In this document: piece after piece, positions 34,920 to 45,628 of the stretch
How the letters are laid out: every line of letters starts with the position of its first letter
Numbering within the stretch: position 1 is the first letter of the stretch
Source: Rhizoclosmatium globosum
Taxonomy: Eukaryota; Chytridiomycota; Chytridiomycetes; Chytridiales; Chytriomycetaceae
Direction of reading: 5' to 3'
Assembly (NCBI GenBank): GCA_002104985.1
Contig: MCGO01000004.1
Coordinates: 558,001-622,000 of the forward strand
Length of the DNA: 64,000 nucleotides
The notes under the pieces: generated by a model
Seen by the model: the letters and a program-made list of their open reading frames with translations, nothing else
What the model was told of the DNA's origin: nothing
Databases searched by the model: none
Made by a program: the position numbers and the translations under genes

Positions 34920-35016
34920 GTTTCGGGGAAAGCAAGGAAATTGGGAATTGATTGTTTGGCTTCATTGTTTGGGAAAAAACATCGATAGAACAGGACTTAT
35001 TTATTTGTACACCAAA

Positions 35017-37362
35017 TCATTTTCGAATATCTGCATCGTTCATTTCGACTTTCAGTCTAAGAATATTTTCGTGATAATAGCGGAAACTTCCTTCAGAAGA
35101 CATCATAACAGTTTTTGCAAACTGACTAAGTGGTCGCTTAGTTCCCTGAAGAGCACATGGTCGTTTGACTTTGTTGGAAAGGTTGATGTTTGTGAGTTTG
35201 TCCAGTTTCCAATCATTTGTCTCCTCATCATAGGTTGCGCGACTCTCTATCTTTCGACTTTCCTCCAATGGGATAAAATTATCAATGACAGACACTTTCA
35301 GACTGAGTTCCCTTGATAATTCACGAATAGTATCCAACAGATCTTCCCGTTCGTTTCGGAATTCATCTTGAAGGTCGCTAATTTCTGCCTTGGCTGCTTG
35401 AACTTTAGCCCATAGTTTCTTCAGCTTTTTAGATTTCACATCAACTTCTTCTTGCAGAGATGCGTAGTTTTCTTCCATCTGAAGTTGAAGTTCTTGTCGA
35501 TTCTCCAGTCGTTGTTGAAGCTCTCGCTCTGCCCTTTTCTTTTCTCGTACAGCCATTTGGGCTTGCTCCAGCTCTTTTTCCTTCTCTGCGACACGATCTA
35601 TAATGTTGACTCCTCCAACCAAAAGTTTGTCTTCCATGGCAGCCAATTTCTTGGCGATGTGTTCTCTTGTCTGTAAATGCATAAATTAAACCGAAGATAA
35701 TAATTCTGCATCAATACCTGTCTTTCAGCTTCAAGTTCTTGAGCACGTTTTTCCAGCTCTGCTGCAATACGTTGCTTCTCTTCGATAACCATATTTTTTG
35801 ATGCTAGCAAAGCTCGCTTTTCAGCATCAACTTCAGCTTCAAGCCTAGCAATAGTTTCTACATCAAGACCAGATAAAGTGTTGCTAGACGCGCCTTCGGC
35901 TTCAGAACTGCTTGCACTATCATCATCATCAGAACTATCTGAATCATTATCTCCTCCACTCGAACCCCTTCCTTGGCCAGAGTCACTCGGTTTTTTGACT
36001 TTCTTCATTATTTTTTTCCTCACAACTTTCTTGATGACGGTGGTTCCTTTTTGTTTCGCTTCTAAAGCTTGCTTGAGTTTGTTAATTTCTTCTTGATATT
36101 CACGAAGCATTGCATCTTTCGGGTCCTCGTTAATCTTGGGTTTATTCTTGATGTTTTTGGCTCGATTTGCATATCGCAACGTGCTCAAAGTTTCATCATA
36201 GTTATAACTCGCAGGACTGAGTGTTGCAATCATAAGGGTTTTGGCATTGCCACCCAAAGAATCTTGCAAAAGACCTGCATTTGAATTTTTAACGGTTTGA
36301 TTCATTCTAAAACAAAACTTACGAGTTAGCTTTGAATCACGGTATGGAATGTGAGAGCTTTTTCCGTCAACAAGGGCCGATATACAGTTTCCAAGAGCAC
36401 TGAGTGACAAGTTGATCTTCGTTGCTTCCTTTAACCGATCTCCTGAAGCTCCCGTTTTTGACTGTCTTTCACTTCCAGCCAAATCAACCAAATGCAGCTT
36501 CCCTAACACGAATCGGTCTTCTCCATCTACACCCCCTCCAGCTTCCGAGCTTTCAATTGTGATAGTGAATATAGAGTGAGAACGGGAACTTGTTTCGTTC
36601 ATTAATGTTGCCCCGACGCTTCTAGCGTTGTTTCCAACGTTCATAAGCTGTTCCATTTCCGCAACGCTCTTGACAACATAGCCAGATAGATCCTTCACAT
36701 AGACACCAGTTTCGGGATGTTCTTTGAGCTCCAATCCCCCCTTTCCTTTCTTGACGAGCAGATCTCGGATTTCTTCATTATAGATTTCAAGAAACGAGAC
36801 TCGTACCAAGAATTTTTTATGCTTGGAGCGGGCAATATGATCGAAAATGTGGTTGAATGCGTTTGGAATGATTCCTCGAAGATGTGGAACATTGCTGATA
36901 CCTTGCATTGAAAAAGTCTATCAAATCAATTTGAATACAAGTAAAAATTGAATAAACCAATAATGTCACCTTTCCTGTTCCTGTTTGGCCTGGTTATAGA
37001 AAAGAGTTAAGAGTAAGCCACCTGACTAAAGGTACAAACCATAACAAAACACTGTTCCATTGAATCCATTCAATACAGCATCCACAATGATACGCGCAGT
37101 TGAGTTGTAGACTTCAATCTAATGAATGACGTCAGAACAAATACATCTCAAGTGTCTCGCCCATTACCTGTGTACAATTCTCATCAAACGCAGCATCAAA
37201 CGTAAAGTTTTTGATGTCTTCCTCACTCTTGGGGCTCTGCAATGTGACGGCACCGCGATCGGGCTGGATCTGAACACACTTTTTGGCTCCTGACACGCGC
37301 TCCTTCTCCTTTTCGCTGAATGGCCGACACCGCACGCAAACAATGACAGCTTCTGCAGGCAT
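35017..37362 (-). CDS. Kinesin-2 motor (KIF3/FLA10 type)
   Basis: Exons (minus) 37362-37168, 37118-37040, 36989-36970, 36917-36323, 36274-35718 and 35670-35017 give 699 residues, the size of KIF3A. The motor is N-terminal: [16 protein letters not shown]-loop [49 protein letters not shown], then the neck [20 protein letters not shown], typical of kinesin-2. An acidic/Ser insert ([18 protein letters not shown]) and a long coiled coil follow. Kinesin-2 drives anterograde intraflagellar transport. The third exon is 20 nt and encodes most of the P-loop. Its promoter is shared with the CEP83-like gene. Confidence 0.94.
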
Positions 37363-37461
37363 TTGGGGGAATAGGATCTTGCGAGGGGGGTCGGCTGTAC
37401 TTTGCTGGAAATGGACGAAGAAGTTGGGAAAGAAATTGTCACTTTGTTCTGTGGAGTGTGA

Positions 37462-39998
37462 ATGCCTGAAGAACACTTGGCCGCTTCTCCGGCAGAAACA
37501 CTTCAAGTCGCATTGCGACTGGTGGATGCTCTCAAAGCCGAGAATGAGAGCTATCGAAAGGACTACGAAAAGGTTAGCGGAATCAATATCAAACAACATT
37601 AGTTCTCATAGGTGTCTTTTCTTAGCTCAACGAAGCTCATAACCAACTTCTTGAAACATATGAAAAACAATCGCAGGACTTTGTGGCAGAAAAGGCATTT
37701 ATTTGCTAGACCCAAATTAACATAGAATCTGATTGGAATTCTCGTTTACGTTCGACAGACCGCGTTTCAAAATCAAATCAACGAAATGGATCTATACTGG
37801 AAGAATCAAATGGAAGCGAAGGCATCAGAACTCAAGAAGAAACGTGTTGTGGATCCAAAGTGGGTGGTTGTCCGTCTTGATTCATGACAAACTCACTGCT
37901 TTAAACAGTGAGCTGGACTTACTTCGAATCAAAATCACAACCGATCTCGAAAGCACATATGAGAAAAGAGCCGAAAAGATGGAGAATGTTAGGACGAACA
38001 TGGTTATTATTAAGTATTGACGAGTATTGTTTTCAACACAGGAAGCTGAAAAACTCAAGCATGTTATTTACTCTTTGAAACGCGAAAATGAGCTTTTGCG
38101 GGAAGACGCCATCAACAAAGTTGCAACAAGCGTAACGTTGACGAAAGACGTTCATACAGAGCATGCAGAAGAAATCGCTGCATTTGAAGTTAAAATCAAA
38201 GACCTTCAGTCTTGTCTTGGTGAATCGTATAGATATGCTCATCATTTTATTAATCCGACTTGCATTCATCAAGATTTACTTGCTGATTCAGATCAAATAC
38301 GAAATCTGCAACGCGAAAACACAGAACTTACTTTGAAATTGCAAAATGTCACCTCAGAGCTCGAAGAAGTGCGAAGTCGAAAAGAGCTTGCAACGGTCGA
38401 GCATGAACAACGGGAAAGACTTGTACATCGACGGTTATTGGAAGAAACAGCCAATGCCAAATCAATTCGCATTGAAAATGATTCGCTGCATGTGAAAGTG
38501 AGTAAATGGTGGACGTTGAATATCAGTGCTGAATTGCGGATTCAAGGTCACCGCCCTCCAAGATGAAGTAAAGAGCCTCAAAAAACTACACGAAACAGCG
38601 TCCGAAGAAGCAACCACCTCGAAAAAAGAGGTGCTGAAAGTGAAGAGTCTTTTGGAAGAAACCAGACATCACGCGAGGTGAAGATCCCCTATTCACACCA
38701 ATGCAAATTATCAACCAAATTATCAATAGTGTCGAACTTAATGACATGAAAGTTGCTCACCTAAAAGTTATCAAAAACATGGAAATTCAAGTGAACGACT
38801 TGAAGGCCAAGATTCTTGACGGCGACATGTGAGAAATATGTCAATCAGTCTACGCCATAACGAAACAACATTTACAGAAACCTCAAAAACGCCACGGATA
38901 CAATATCGGATTTGCGAGCACGGCTAGGTGCGAGTGAGCAAAACAAAATCGACAAGGTCCGAGAAGCCCGAGACCAAGAAACGGGACGCATCAACAAATT
39001 ATTTGCAGAAAAATCAGCTGTAAGATAGAGAATCAATGGAAGCAACCTTCTGATTCAATTTAACACAGCTTGAGCATCAAATCGTGGAACTACAGAAGCT
39101 CTTGGACCAAGTCCATAAAAGCGAAGAAAATATGAAGCGAGATTTGGATGAAGTGGGTGCTCCGAATGAAAAAGCTTCAAAACTTATGGTTGACCCAGGA
39201 AATTACTCGGCTCAAACGAACCAACAATGCCCAAGTCTCGACAAACAATACGTTGGCATCCGAAAACAAGGCTCTATCTCAAGAAGTTCAATCTCTATCA
39301 TTACAATTCGCAAGTGAACAAGCAAAACTGAAAGAGTTGGCCGATCGACTTCAAACAGCGCTACTGGAGAAACAGGACGCAGATCATGAAATTGATACTT
39401 TAAAGTAATTACTTTTATTTTAGCAATCAATAATTAACAGAATTATACAAATAGTGACAGAATCTTACATTTGGAAGAGTCATTGCAGGGCACACGAATG
39501 GAATCTGTGCAAAAGGACGAAAACTTAGTGAAGGAGGAGCAAGCTTTCAAACATAATCTGGATTTATATCGCGTGAGCTATTTTGCTTGATATATTGGGG
39601 TCCATGAGTTTGTGTAACCGATAACCCTGTCACCCAACATACCAGAGCACATGGGCATCTGAGAAGGAGAAGCTACGAGCCCAAGTAACTATGCTCTCTG
39701 CAGATAACATACGGTTGACGGAGAATGAAGAAAATCTACGCAAGGTGAGACATGGGGGAGGGGTTAAGTTGTTTCAGAGGTGTAGCTGACACCTGCATGT
39801 GCATAGAACCAAGAGATATTTATTACAAAAACGACCCAAATGAAACGGAAGCTGAATAGCTTAAAGACGGAGAACCAGAGGATGGCGGCAATGCTTGAGG
39901 CGAATGAGAAGCAAGAACAACAAAGGCAGGCTGAAAGTGTGCGGAAACAGCATATGTTTGTATCGCTGCTAGCAGAAGAGAGTGGAGTTGGTTATTGA
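37462..39998 (+). CDS. CEP83-like coiled-coil protein of the centriole distal appendage
   Basis: Exons 37462-37572, 37626-37682, 37759-37859, 37909-37987, 38042-38219, 38292-38497, 38547-38677, 38730-38828, 38878-39019, 39069-39152, 39175-39404, 39455-39572, 39646-39744 and 39807-39998 give 608 residues, all coiled coil. The segment DPNELDLLRIKITTDLES followed by EKRAEKMENEAEKLKHVIYSLK parallels the CEP83/CCDC41 region with DP..LELEALRLRIT. CEP83 recruits distal-appendage proteins needed to dock basal bodies. Two junctions are uncertain: the exon 2 donor (GT at 37683, or GC at 37695), and 39153-39174, which is either a 22-nt intron or a one-base frameshift in an A5 run. Confidence 0.68.
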
Positions 39999-40048
39999 TA
40001 GAATAATAAGAAAGAAGGCTTAGGGGGATATAAATGCACATACGAGGC

Positions 40049-40387
40049 CTAGTCGTCGTCCGAGTCCTGATCGGCACCGTCTTGCTTGAGCGCCACCACC
40101 ACCGCGGCGCCCGTCCCCGCACCACCACCTGTTCCAACTGCCACCGCCGGCACTTCCTTTCCCTGTCCTCTGAGTTCGTCAGCCAGGGCCGCCTGTTCGG
40201 CCAACAGCTCTCGAATGTACTCGATGCTTCGTTGCAGAATCGCCACTTCCGAGCGCTGTGTCGCCCCGCTGCCCTCGTCCCGCCACGCAAGCTGTTCGCT
40301 CAGTCGTCGGAATCCATCTTTGATGTGCTGTCGCCGTCGCTGCTCCGATGCAATGTGGGTTTCGCGCTTGCGGACAGGTCCAGCCAT
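40049..40387 (-). CDS. Small bHLH transcription factor
   Basis: A single exon of 112 residues. The basic region and helix 1 read RRETHIASEQRRRQHIKDGF, with the His-Glu-Arg spacing (H, E, R) of E-box (CACGTG) binders; helix 2 is SEVAILQRSIEYIRELLAEQ and runs into a short zipper (AALADEL). The C-terminus is Gly/Ala-rich and acidic (DQDSDDD). Size and layout recall yeast Ino4 or MLX-type dimer partners, but orthology is not established. It lies convergently 50 bp from the CEP83-like gene. Confidence 0.88.
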   Translation of the reverse strand: MAGPVRKRETHIASEQRRRQHIKDGFRRLSEQLAWRDEGSGATQRSEVAILQRSIEYIRELLAEQAALADELRGQGKEVPAVAVGTGGGAGTGAAVVVALKQDGADQDSDDD

Positions 40388-40656
40388 TTCAACACAAAAA
40401 CTGTCGACACAAACTGTTCGCGTTTCACACTCCCCATGTGTTTCATCCCGATTCCCATCCAGTTTCACAGTTTAACCTATCAGAGTTAGAACAAACTTCT
40501 ATCTCTATATAACTAATTATCAGTGTTTGATTCAAGCCTTCGAAAGTAAGTTGGAGAGCACGAGAGCCATTTCCAAGTAATTTCAAAAAGAAAGTATATA
40601 TATTAATAAAACAAAAGAAGACAAAGTAAGAAAGCTCCAAAAGAACTCTGCCAAAA

Positions 40657-42258
40657 ATGCTTGCCACTCGTCGCGGATTTTCCACCACCACTGCTGCTGT
40701 GAGTTGAATGCTATGTGCGACACGAATTCAAATACTCAAAGCCTTTTAGAAACTCAGCAAGACGTCACTCTACGATTTCCACGTCAAGAATGGCGGTAAG
40801 ATGGTTGAGTTTGCTGGATGGTCTATGCCAGTCCAGTACAGCGACCTCGGAGTCCTTGCATCCCACGAGTGGACCAGAAAGAAGGCTTCTCTCTTTGACG
40901 TTTCTCACATGTTGCAGACAAGGTGTGTTGTGCCGGTTTTCCGTTTTGCTTAAACTAACTAACTCTCATGCAAAAAGCTGGGTCGGCAAAGATCGCATCA
41001 AGTTCATCGAGTCTTTGATTGTTGCTGATGTCGAGGCCCTGCCTGTTGGTTCCTCTACCCTTTCCGTCTTTACCAACGACGCCGGAGGCATCATCGATGA
41101 CACGGGTACGGATCCGGTTCATCCGATCTCCCGGCCCTTTCCTTTCCCCAAACTCTGTAGCGCCACACGAAAAAATAATAACACAAAGGTCATCTTCATA
41201 TTCGGAAGAACGATCGCGTTCACTACTATCTCGACCTGAACTTGAAGTCGTCTCGTCTACTTTATGACACCCTCCTCTCACTGTCATATCTTCTTCCCTC
41301 CAAAAAAACTAAAAACTCAATATTCCTAGTCGTCAACAAGCGCAGTGAGTCTTCTCTTTACGTTGTCTCCAACGCCGGTTGTGCCGAAAAGGACTTGAAG
41401 CACATCCGTTCCCGCCTTGCGGACTTCCAAAACAAGGGAGCCGATGTCGACGTCAAGGTGATTGACACCCACTCCCTTGTTGCCCTCCAAGGCCCCAAAG
41501 CCGTCAACATCATTGCCGACCTTGCTGGTGCTACCAACGGCCTCAAGGACTTCAAGTTCATGACTGCTCGTGAACTCAGCTTGAAGGGAATCCCTGTCTA
41601 CATTTCTCGATGTGGTTACACTGGTGAAGATGGATTCGAGATTTCCGTCCCACACGCTGAGGCTGTCAAGTTGAGCGAGTTGATCTTGGAGAGAGAGGAT
41701 GCCAAGTTGGCTGGTCTTGCTGTGAGAGACTCATTGCGTTTGGAGGCTGGTCTCTGTCTCTACGGACATGATTTGGATGAGACTGTTACCCCAGTTGAGG
41801 GTGCCTTGACCTGGACTATTGGTAAGAACTTCCCTCTACTTCTTGCGCTATGAACGAATGTGTCCAGAAACGCGTGAAAGTATTATGTCACCATCCTTCT
41901 AACCTGAACTCATCTAGGTCAAAGACGTAGAACCGAGGGTGGATTCCCAGGATCTGCCAAGATTCTGTCCCAGATTGGTAAGGGTGCCGTTGTCCCACGT
42001 CGCCGTATCGGTCTCTTTGTCGAGGGTGCTCCAGCTCGTGAGCACGTTGAAATCTTGAACCCAGCTGATGGAAAGGTGATTGGAAACGTCACTTCCGGAT
42101 GCCCATCCCCAGTCTTGAAGAAGAACGTTGCTATGGGATACGTTGCCAACGGATTCCACAAGGCTGGTACTGAGTTGCAAGTCAGGGTCAGAGGAAAGGT
42201 CCAGAAGGCTGTTGTAACCAAGATGCCATTTGTTGAGCACGCATACTACCGCGGTTAA
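40657..42258 (+). CDS. GCV1: Aminomethyltransferase, glycine cleavage T-protein
   Basis: Exons 40657-40698, 40750-40922, 40978-41105, 41330-41821 and 41918-42258 give 391 residues, the standard length. A mitochondrial presequence ([14 protein letters not shown]) ends at the first intron. Family motifs: [70 protein letters not shown] and the C-terminal [18 protein letters not shown]1 releases ammonia from the aminomethyl-lipoyl H-protein and forms methylene-THF. Codon use is strongly biased, suggesting high expression. The 224-nt third intron is longer than usual. Confidence 0.96.
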
Positions 42259-42378
42259 AATGGAAACACGTAATAAACTTTCCATTGCGCCTTTACATCG
42301 TAAATAAGTTACGGGAAAGAGTACGGTTTGAAATCATGAAACGTAATGCTCCTTTATTTTTGTTCCCTCCCATAAAGC

Positions 42379-43193
42379 TTACTGGTACTTGGAACGGAAG
42401 AATGTGTAATGCAGAGTGATTTCACGAACGTCCTTCATGTATGGATCGTATGCAAATTCGGGGTCAATGTAAAAGAAGACAGGCATATCAACTTCTTCAT
42501 GGGCGGCCAACTTTTGCTCTTCGAAACAGAAACATTGAATCTTGTTGAAGTATCTGTATGTATGCCATAAATGATTAGATAATCTCGGAAAAGAGAAGAG
42601 AGTAGCAAGCAAAAACTCAACTGAGCAGCTCTTCCTGGAACAACCGAATAGGTACTGATTCCAACAATGTCCTCATCTGTAGGATTCTCAGCTGTGTAAA
42701 ACGCCAATGCAGTCTCTCCAGGAACCAAAGTAATCTCCTTTGTCTGAGGTGTAAACTTCCACTTCATACTGTCACTCAAACTACTCTGGAAACGAATACG
42801 AATAGGTTTAGAGCCTGCCACGGGCTTCATTGTTGCTGGGTCAAACTTCTGGCCACTCAAGTTCTTTGCGGTTCCGTCCAGTCCCGTGTCAGTACAGATG
42901 ATCTTGTAGAGAGGGACGGCAGCGTACGAAAGGCCAATGAATCCAATGATTACAGATGCAATGTATAGCATAGATGAGTGGTTGCGTTCGCGGAGGAGGA
43001 GTTCGTTTGGAGTTAAGGTGCGGGAAGAAGCGGCGGTTGCGTATGTTCGTTGAAGGGCGAGGCTGCGTGGTGACAGAGTGTTTCCTGCACTTGCAAGCCT
43101 TGAATTCATTGCAAGAGTGTGGGGCCTTGATGCGGCGGAGGTGAGGGTAGGAAGACGGCGTCCCAGCGATGCGAAACCCAAACCAATCATCAT
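42379..43193 (-). CDS. COX11: Cytochrome c oxidase copper chaperone COX11
   Basis: Two exons (43193-42622, 42553-42379) give 248 residues. An Arg/Ser-rich presequence is followed by one membrane helix (SSMLYIASVIIGFIGLSYAA) and VPLYKIICTDTGL. The soluble domain carries PIRIRFQSSLSDSMKWKF, the copper-binding CFCF pair in KIQCFCFEEQKL, and MPVFFYIDPEF. COX11 delivers copper to the CuB site of Cox1 in the inner membrane. The start is the first of two adjacent ATGs. Confidence 0.96.
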
Positions 43194-43274
43194 GACGATT
43201 TGCAACAGAGAAATGAGAGCATGACCAATAACAGAAGAACAAAAAAAATAATAAAACAGGAATAATATCGAACT

Positions 43275-44758
43275 TTATTGTAAAGCGTCCGGCGTTCCTA
43301 TCAGAGAAGCTGCCATAGACTTTCCAACCTCTACTCCAGGTGATCCAATACAACCAACTTCAACAACAGACACTTCAGTGGTAACTTCAACAGGTTCCCT
43401 CATTCCCAATTCGCTACTCCCTCGGTCCACCAACCAAGAAGCCCCTTTATCCCTTGTCAACACCTCGCCCACTTCAAGACTTGTTCTCGTCTCGTCCTCA
43501 ACACCAGATTCATCCTCCCCATGCACATAAAAGCTTCGTCGCCATGACTCTTGCTCCTGCACGACGCTTGACGATAGACTTGATGTTTCAGATTGGCTTT
43601 CAGGGCGGAAGAAGGGAACGAGGTTTGGACGTGGGAGGTGTGATGTTGGAGTTGGGGAAGTTGCGGATGGGGTTGGAGGGGTTGTGCTTGCCGGCGAATA
43701 TAGGGCTCGAGGAGGGGGTGGTGTTGCGGATGTTGTGGGTGGAGGGAAGAGAATCATTGGGACGGTTGAGAGGAGGTTTGGGGGTGAAGGGGAGGACAGC
43801 AATTGGTGACGGGTTTGGAGCTCATCGGGTCCTGGTGTGAAACTAAAGAAGGACCCGAGTTCGGTTGGGGTCGGGGATGTGATTCTTGAGCGAGTCCTTG
43901 GAGAAGAGATTGATGCAAAAGTTTCAAGAGAAGGTGGTGGGTATAAGGATCGTTGAGGAATTGGGGCAGATTGTGGGTTGTATCTTCGTGATCGAATTGC
44001 TTTGCAGTTGTGTCTAATGCAAGTGATGGCACAGATGGGGGTGAAACTGTGAGAGATTCCTGTGGATTTGGAGGAGCTGAAGAAGAACGAGGAATGCCGA
44101 ATTCCTGGATTGGTGCTGCGGAAGGCTGCTGCCGAAAGAAGAAATCCTTAATCCAGGTGAGCTTGCGTGCGATCAGCTGGCCAGCATCCCTTCCGACGCT
44201 TGAAATACTGGCAGCGGTATTGCTGCCTCCTCCATTCAGAGAAGTATTGCTGTTGAATACTCGCAGACCCAAGCGTGGAGTGATGCTTCGTGGAGCAGGG
44301 GAAAACACTGTTGGTTTCGCAGCTTCACTAATTGGTGCATCTTCGTACAAAGCAGGATCTGGGAAAATGTTGAATTGATCGACATAGTCAGAGAACGGCC
44401 TGACTGGTTTTCCGGTTGAGGGAACCAGTGAAACAGGAGAACCCAGTTTCTGTTCGGGAACATCCCAATCCTGCCTGAAGTGTACGAGAGAGTCAGGACT
44501 TGTCGGGCGAGTAACCGACGGCGAGCGGGAGTGGCGCAGCGGCGACTTGAGCGGCGAATGCGGCGATGCCGGGATCCACTGGACCGTTGGCTTCTCCTTC
44601 TCCCTCTCCCGCTCACTACCACCACCAAGAACACCATTCGTGCCCGGTAGCAGCAGCGATCCAGAGAATCCAAACATCCGCTTCGTTCGGAGTGGCGACG
44701 CTGTTCGCGAGGCTGATGGCGACGACGACGGCGGCGGCGGTGACGGACTCACGTTCAT
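43275..44758 (-). CDS. Disordered Ser/Pro-rich protein, unknown
   Basis: Two coding blocks, 44758-43855 and 43831-43275, join through a 23-nt GT-AG stretch to give 486 residues. The sequence is Ser/Pro/Thr-rich with phospho-site-like SP and TP pairs. A short helical island is visible (GQLIARKLTWIKDFFFRQQ) and another near NLPQFLNDPYTHHLLLKLLH. No family is recognised. The second frame is open well upstream of the junction, so the exact join is uncertain: a tiny intron, a one-base indel in a G run, or a longer alternative intron are all possible. Confidence 0.5.
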
Positions 44759-44850
44759 TCACTTCGATTTGCGGGTTGATTCTTTTTCTCGATTTCAATC
44801 TCCCAATCTCCAACCATGAAATTCGATTAAATTGTTTATTTTCAGGTTTT

Positions 44851-45564
44851 CTAAATACGAACGTACGTGCGGCTGTTGCTCCTGTTTCGTGAAAATAGAG
44901 ACTCCCAGAACGACAGGTTTGGAATAAAGTCAGGGTAACGAGTGCGCCTCAAAACAAGAATGTTGTACGCAGAACCAATGGTAATATAGAAGAACGCGCC
45001 AAGGAATACAAAGAGGAAGAATAGGCCCCAGCCAGACATTCCAGGTGAACCTGTTCCACTGTTTCCCACACGTTGACCACAGGCATGGGCCGAGGACCAG
45101 GTCAGAAAGAGAGTTGCTTCTGTGGACAAGGGAGAAACTGTTGGCTTTGAATTTGCAGGAGCGTTCTTGTCGCACACCAGCGACACATTCGTTTTCAGGG
45201 TGCCAACGGAGCCCCAGGCACTTCCAACCAGGACAAACGAGACGCCCTTTCCCTCTGGCGCAACAACAACATCAGCCTCGGTGGGTTTCGAAGCGGCGTA
45301 GTTCTTCAGCTTTGCCGTGATTGTGGTTGCGCCATCGACGACGCTCGTGGCCTGGCAAATCCACGCGTCCGTCGCACACTTTGACAGCGCCGCCGACGTC
45401 CTCGACGATGGCGCCTTGCATAGCGACACGCCCGTTGTTAGCGCCGTTGTTGTTGGCGGCGTGTCCAGCTTCGACTCAATCACCTCCTCAATGTCCGCCA
45501 GTGTGCTGATGTCGAACCGGAATCCCTTCGCCACGATGGCATTACACGAGTATTCAAACGACAT
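44851..45564 (-). CDS. Atg27/MRH-like single-pass membrane protein
   Basis: A continuous frame of 237 residues. The luminal part begins YSCNAIVAKGFRFDISTLAD, the usual opening of Atg27 and other mannose-6-phosphate-receptor-homology proteins (C...FDLS.L), with several spaced Cys. One membrane helix (GLFFLFVFLGAFFYITIGSA) is followed by YNILVLRRTRYPDFIPNLSFWESL, the short cytosolic tail pattern of sorting receptors. Such proteins cycle between Golgi, endosome and vacuole. No signal peptide follows the only usable ATG (45564). Upstream the same frame reads TILGSFLLVESS without an ATG, so the true N-terminus is unresolved. Confidence 0.65.
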   Translation of the reverse strand: MSFEYSCNAIVAKGFRFDISTLADIEEVIESKLDTPPTTTALTTGVSLCKAPSSRTSAALSKCATDAWICQATSVVDGATTITAKLKNYAASKPTEADVVVAPEGKGVSFVLVGSAWGSVGTLKTNVSLVCDKNAPANSKPTVSPLSTEATLFLTWSSAHACGQRVGNSGTGSPGMSGWGLFFLFVFLGAFFYITIGSAYNILVLRRTRYPDFIPNLSFWESLFSRNRSNSRTYVRI

Positions 45565-45628
45565 TGGCAATGCGATGTGCGATGTTTGGTGATGCGTGCT
45601 GCTTTCAACCAACAAAAAACTTCCGAGA

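Noticed and set aside
40388..40468. Upstream extension of the bHLH frame
   Set aside because: It would start at GTG; the ATG at 40387 begins right before the conserved basic region.
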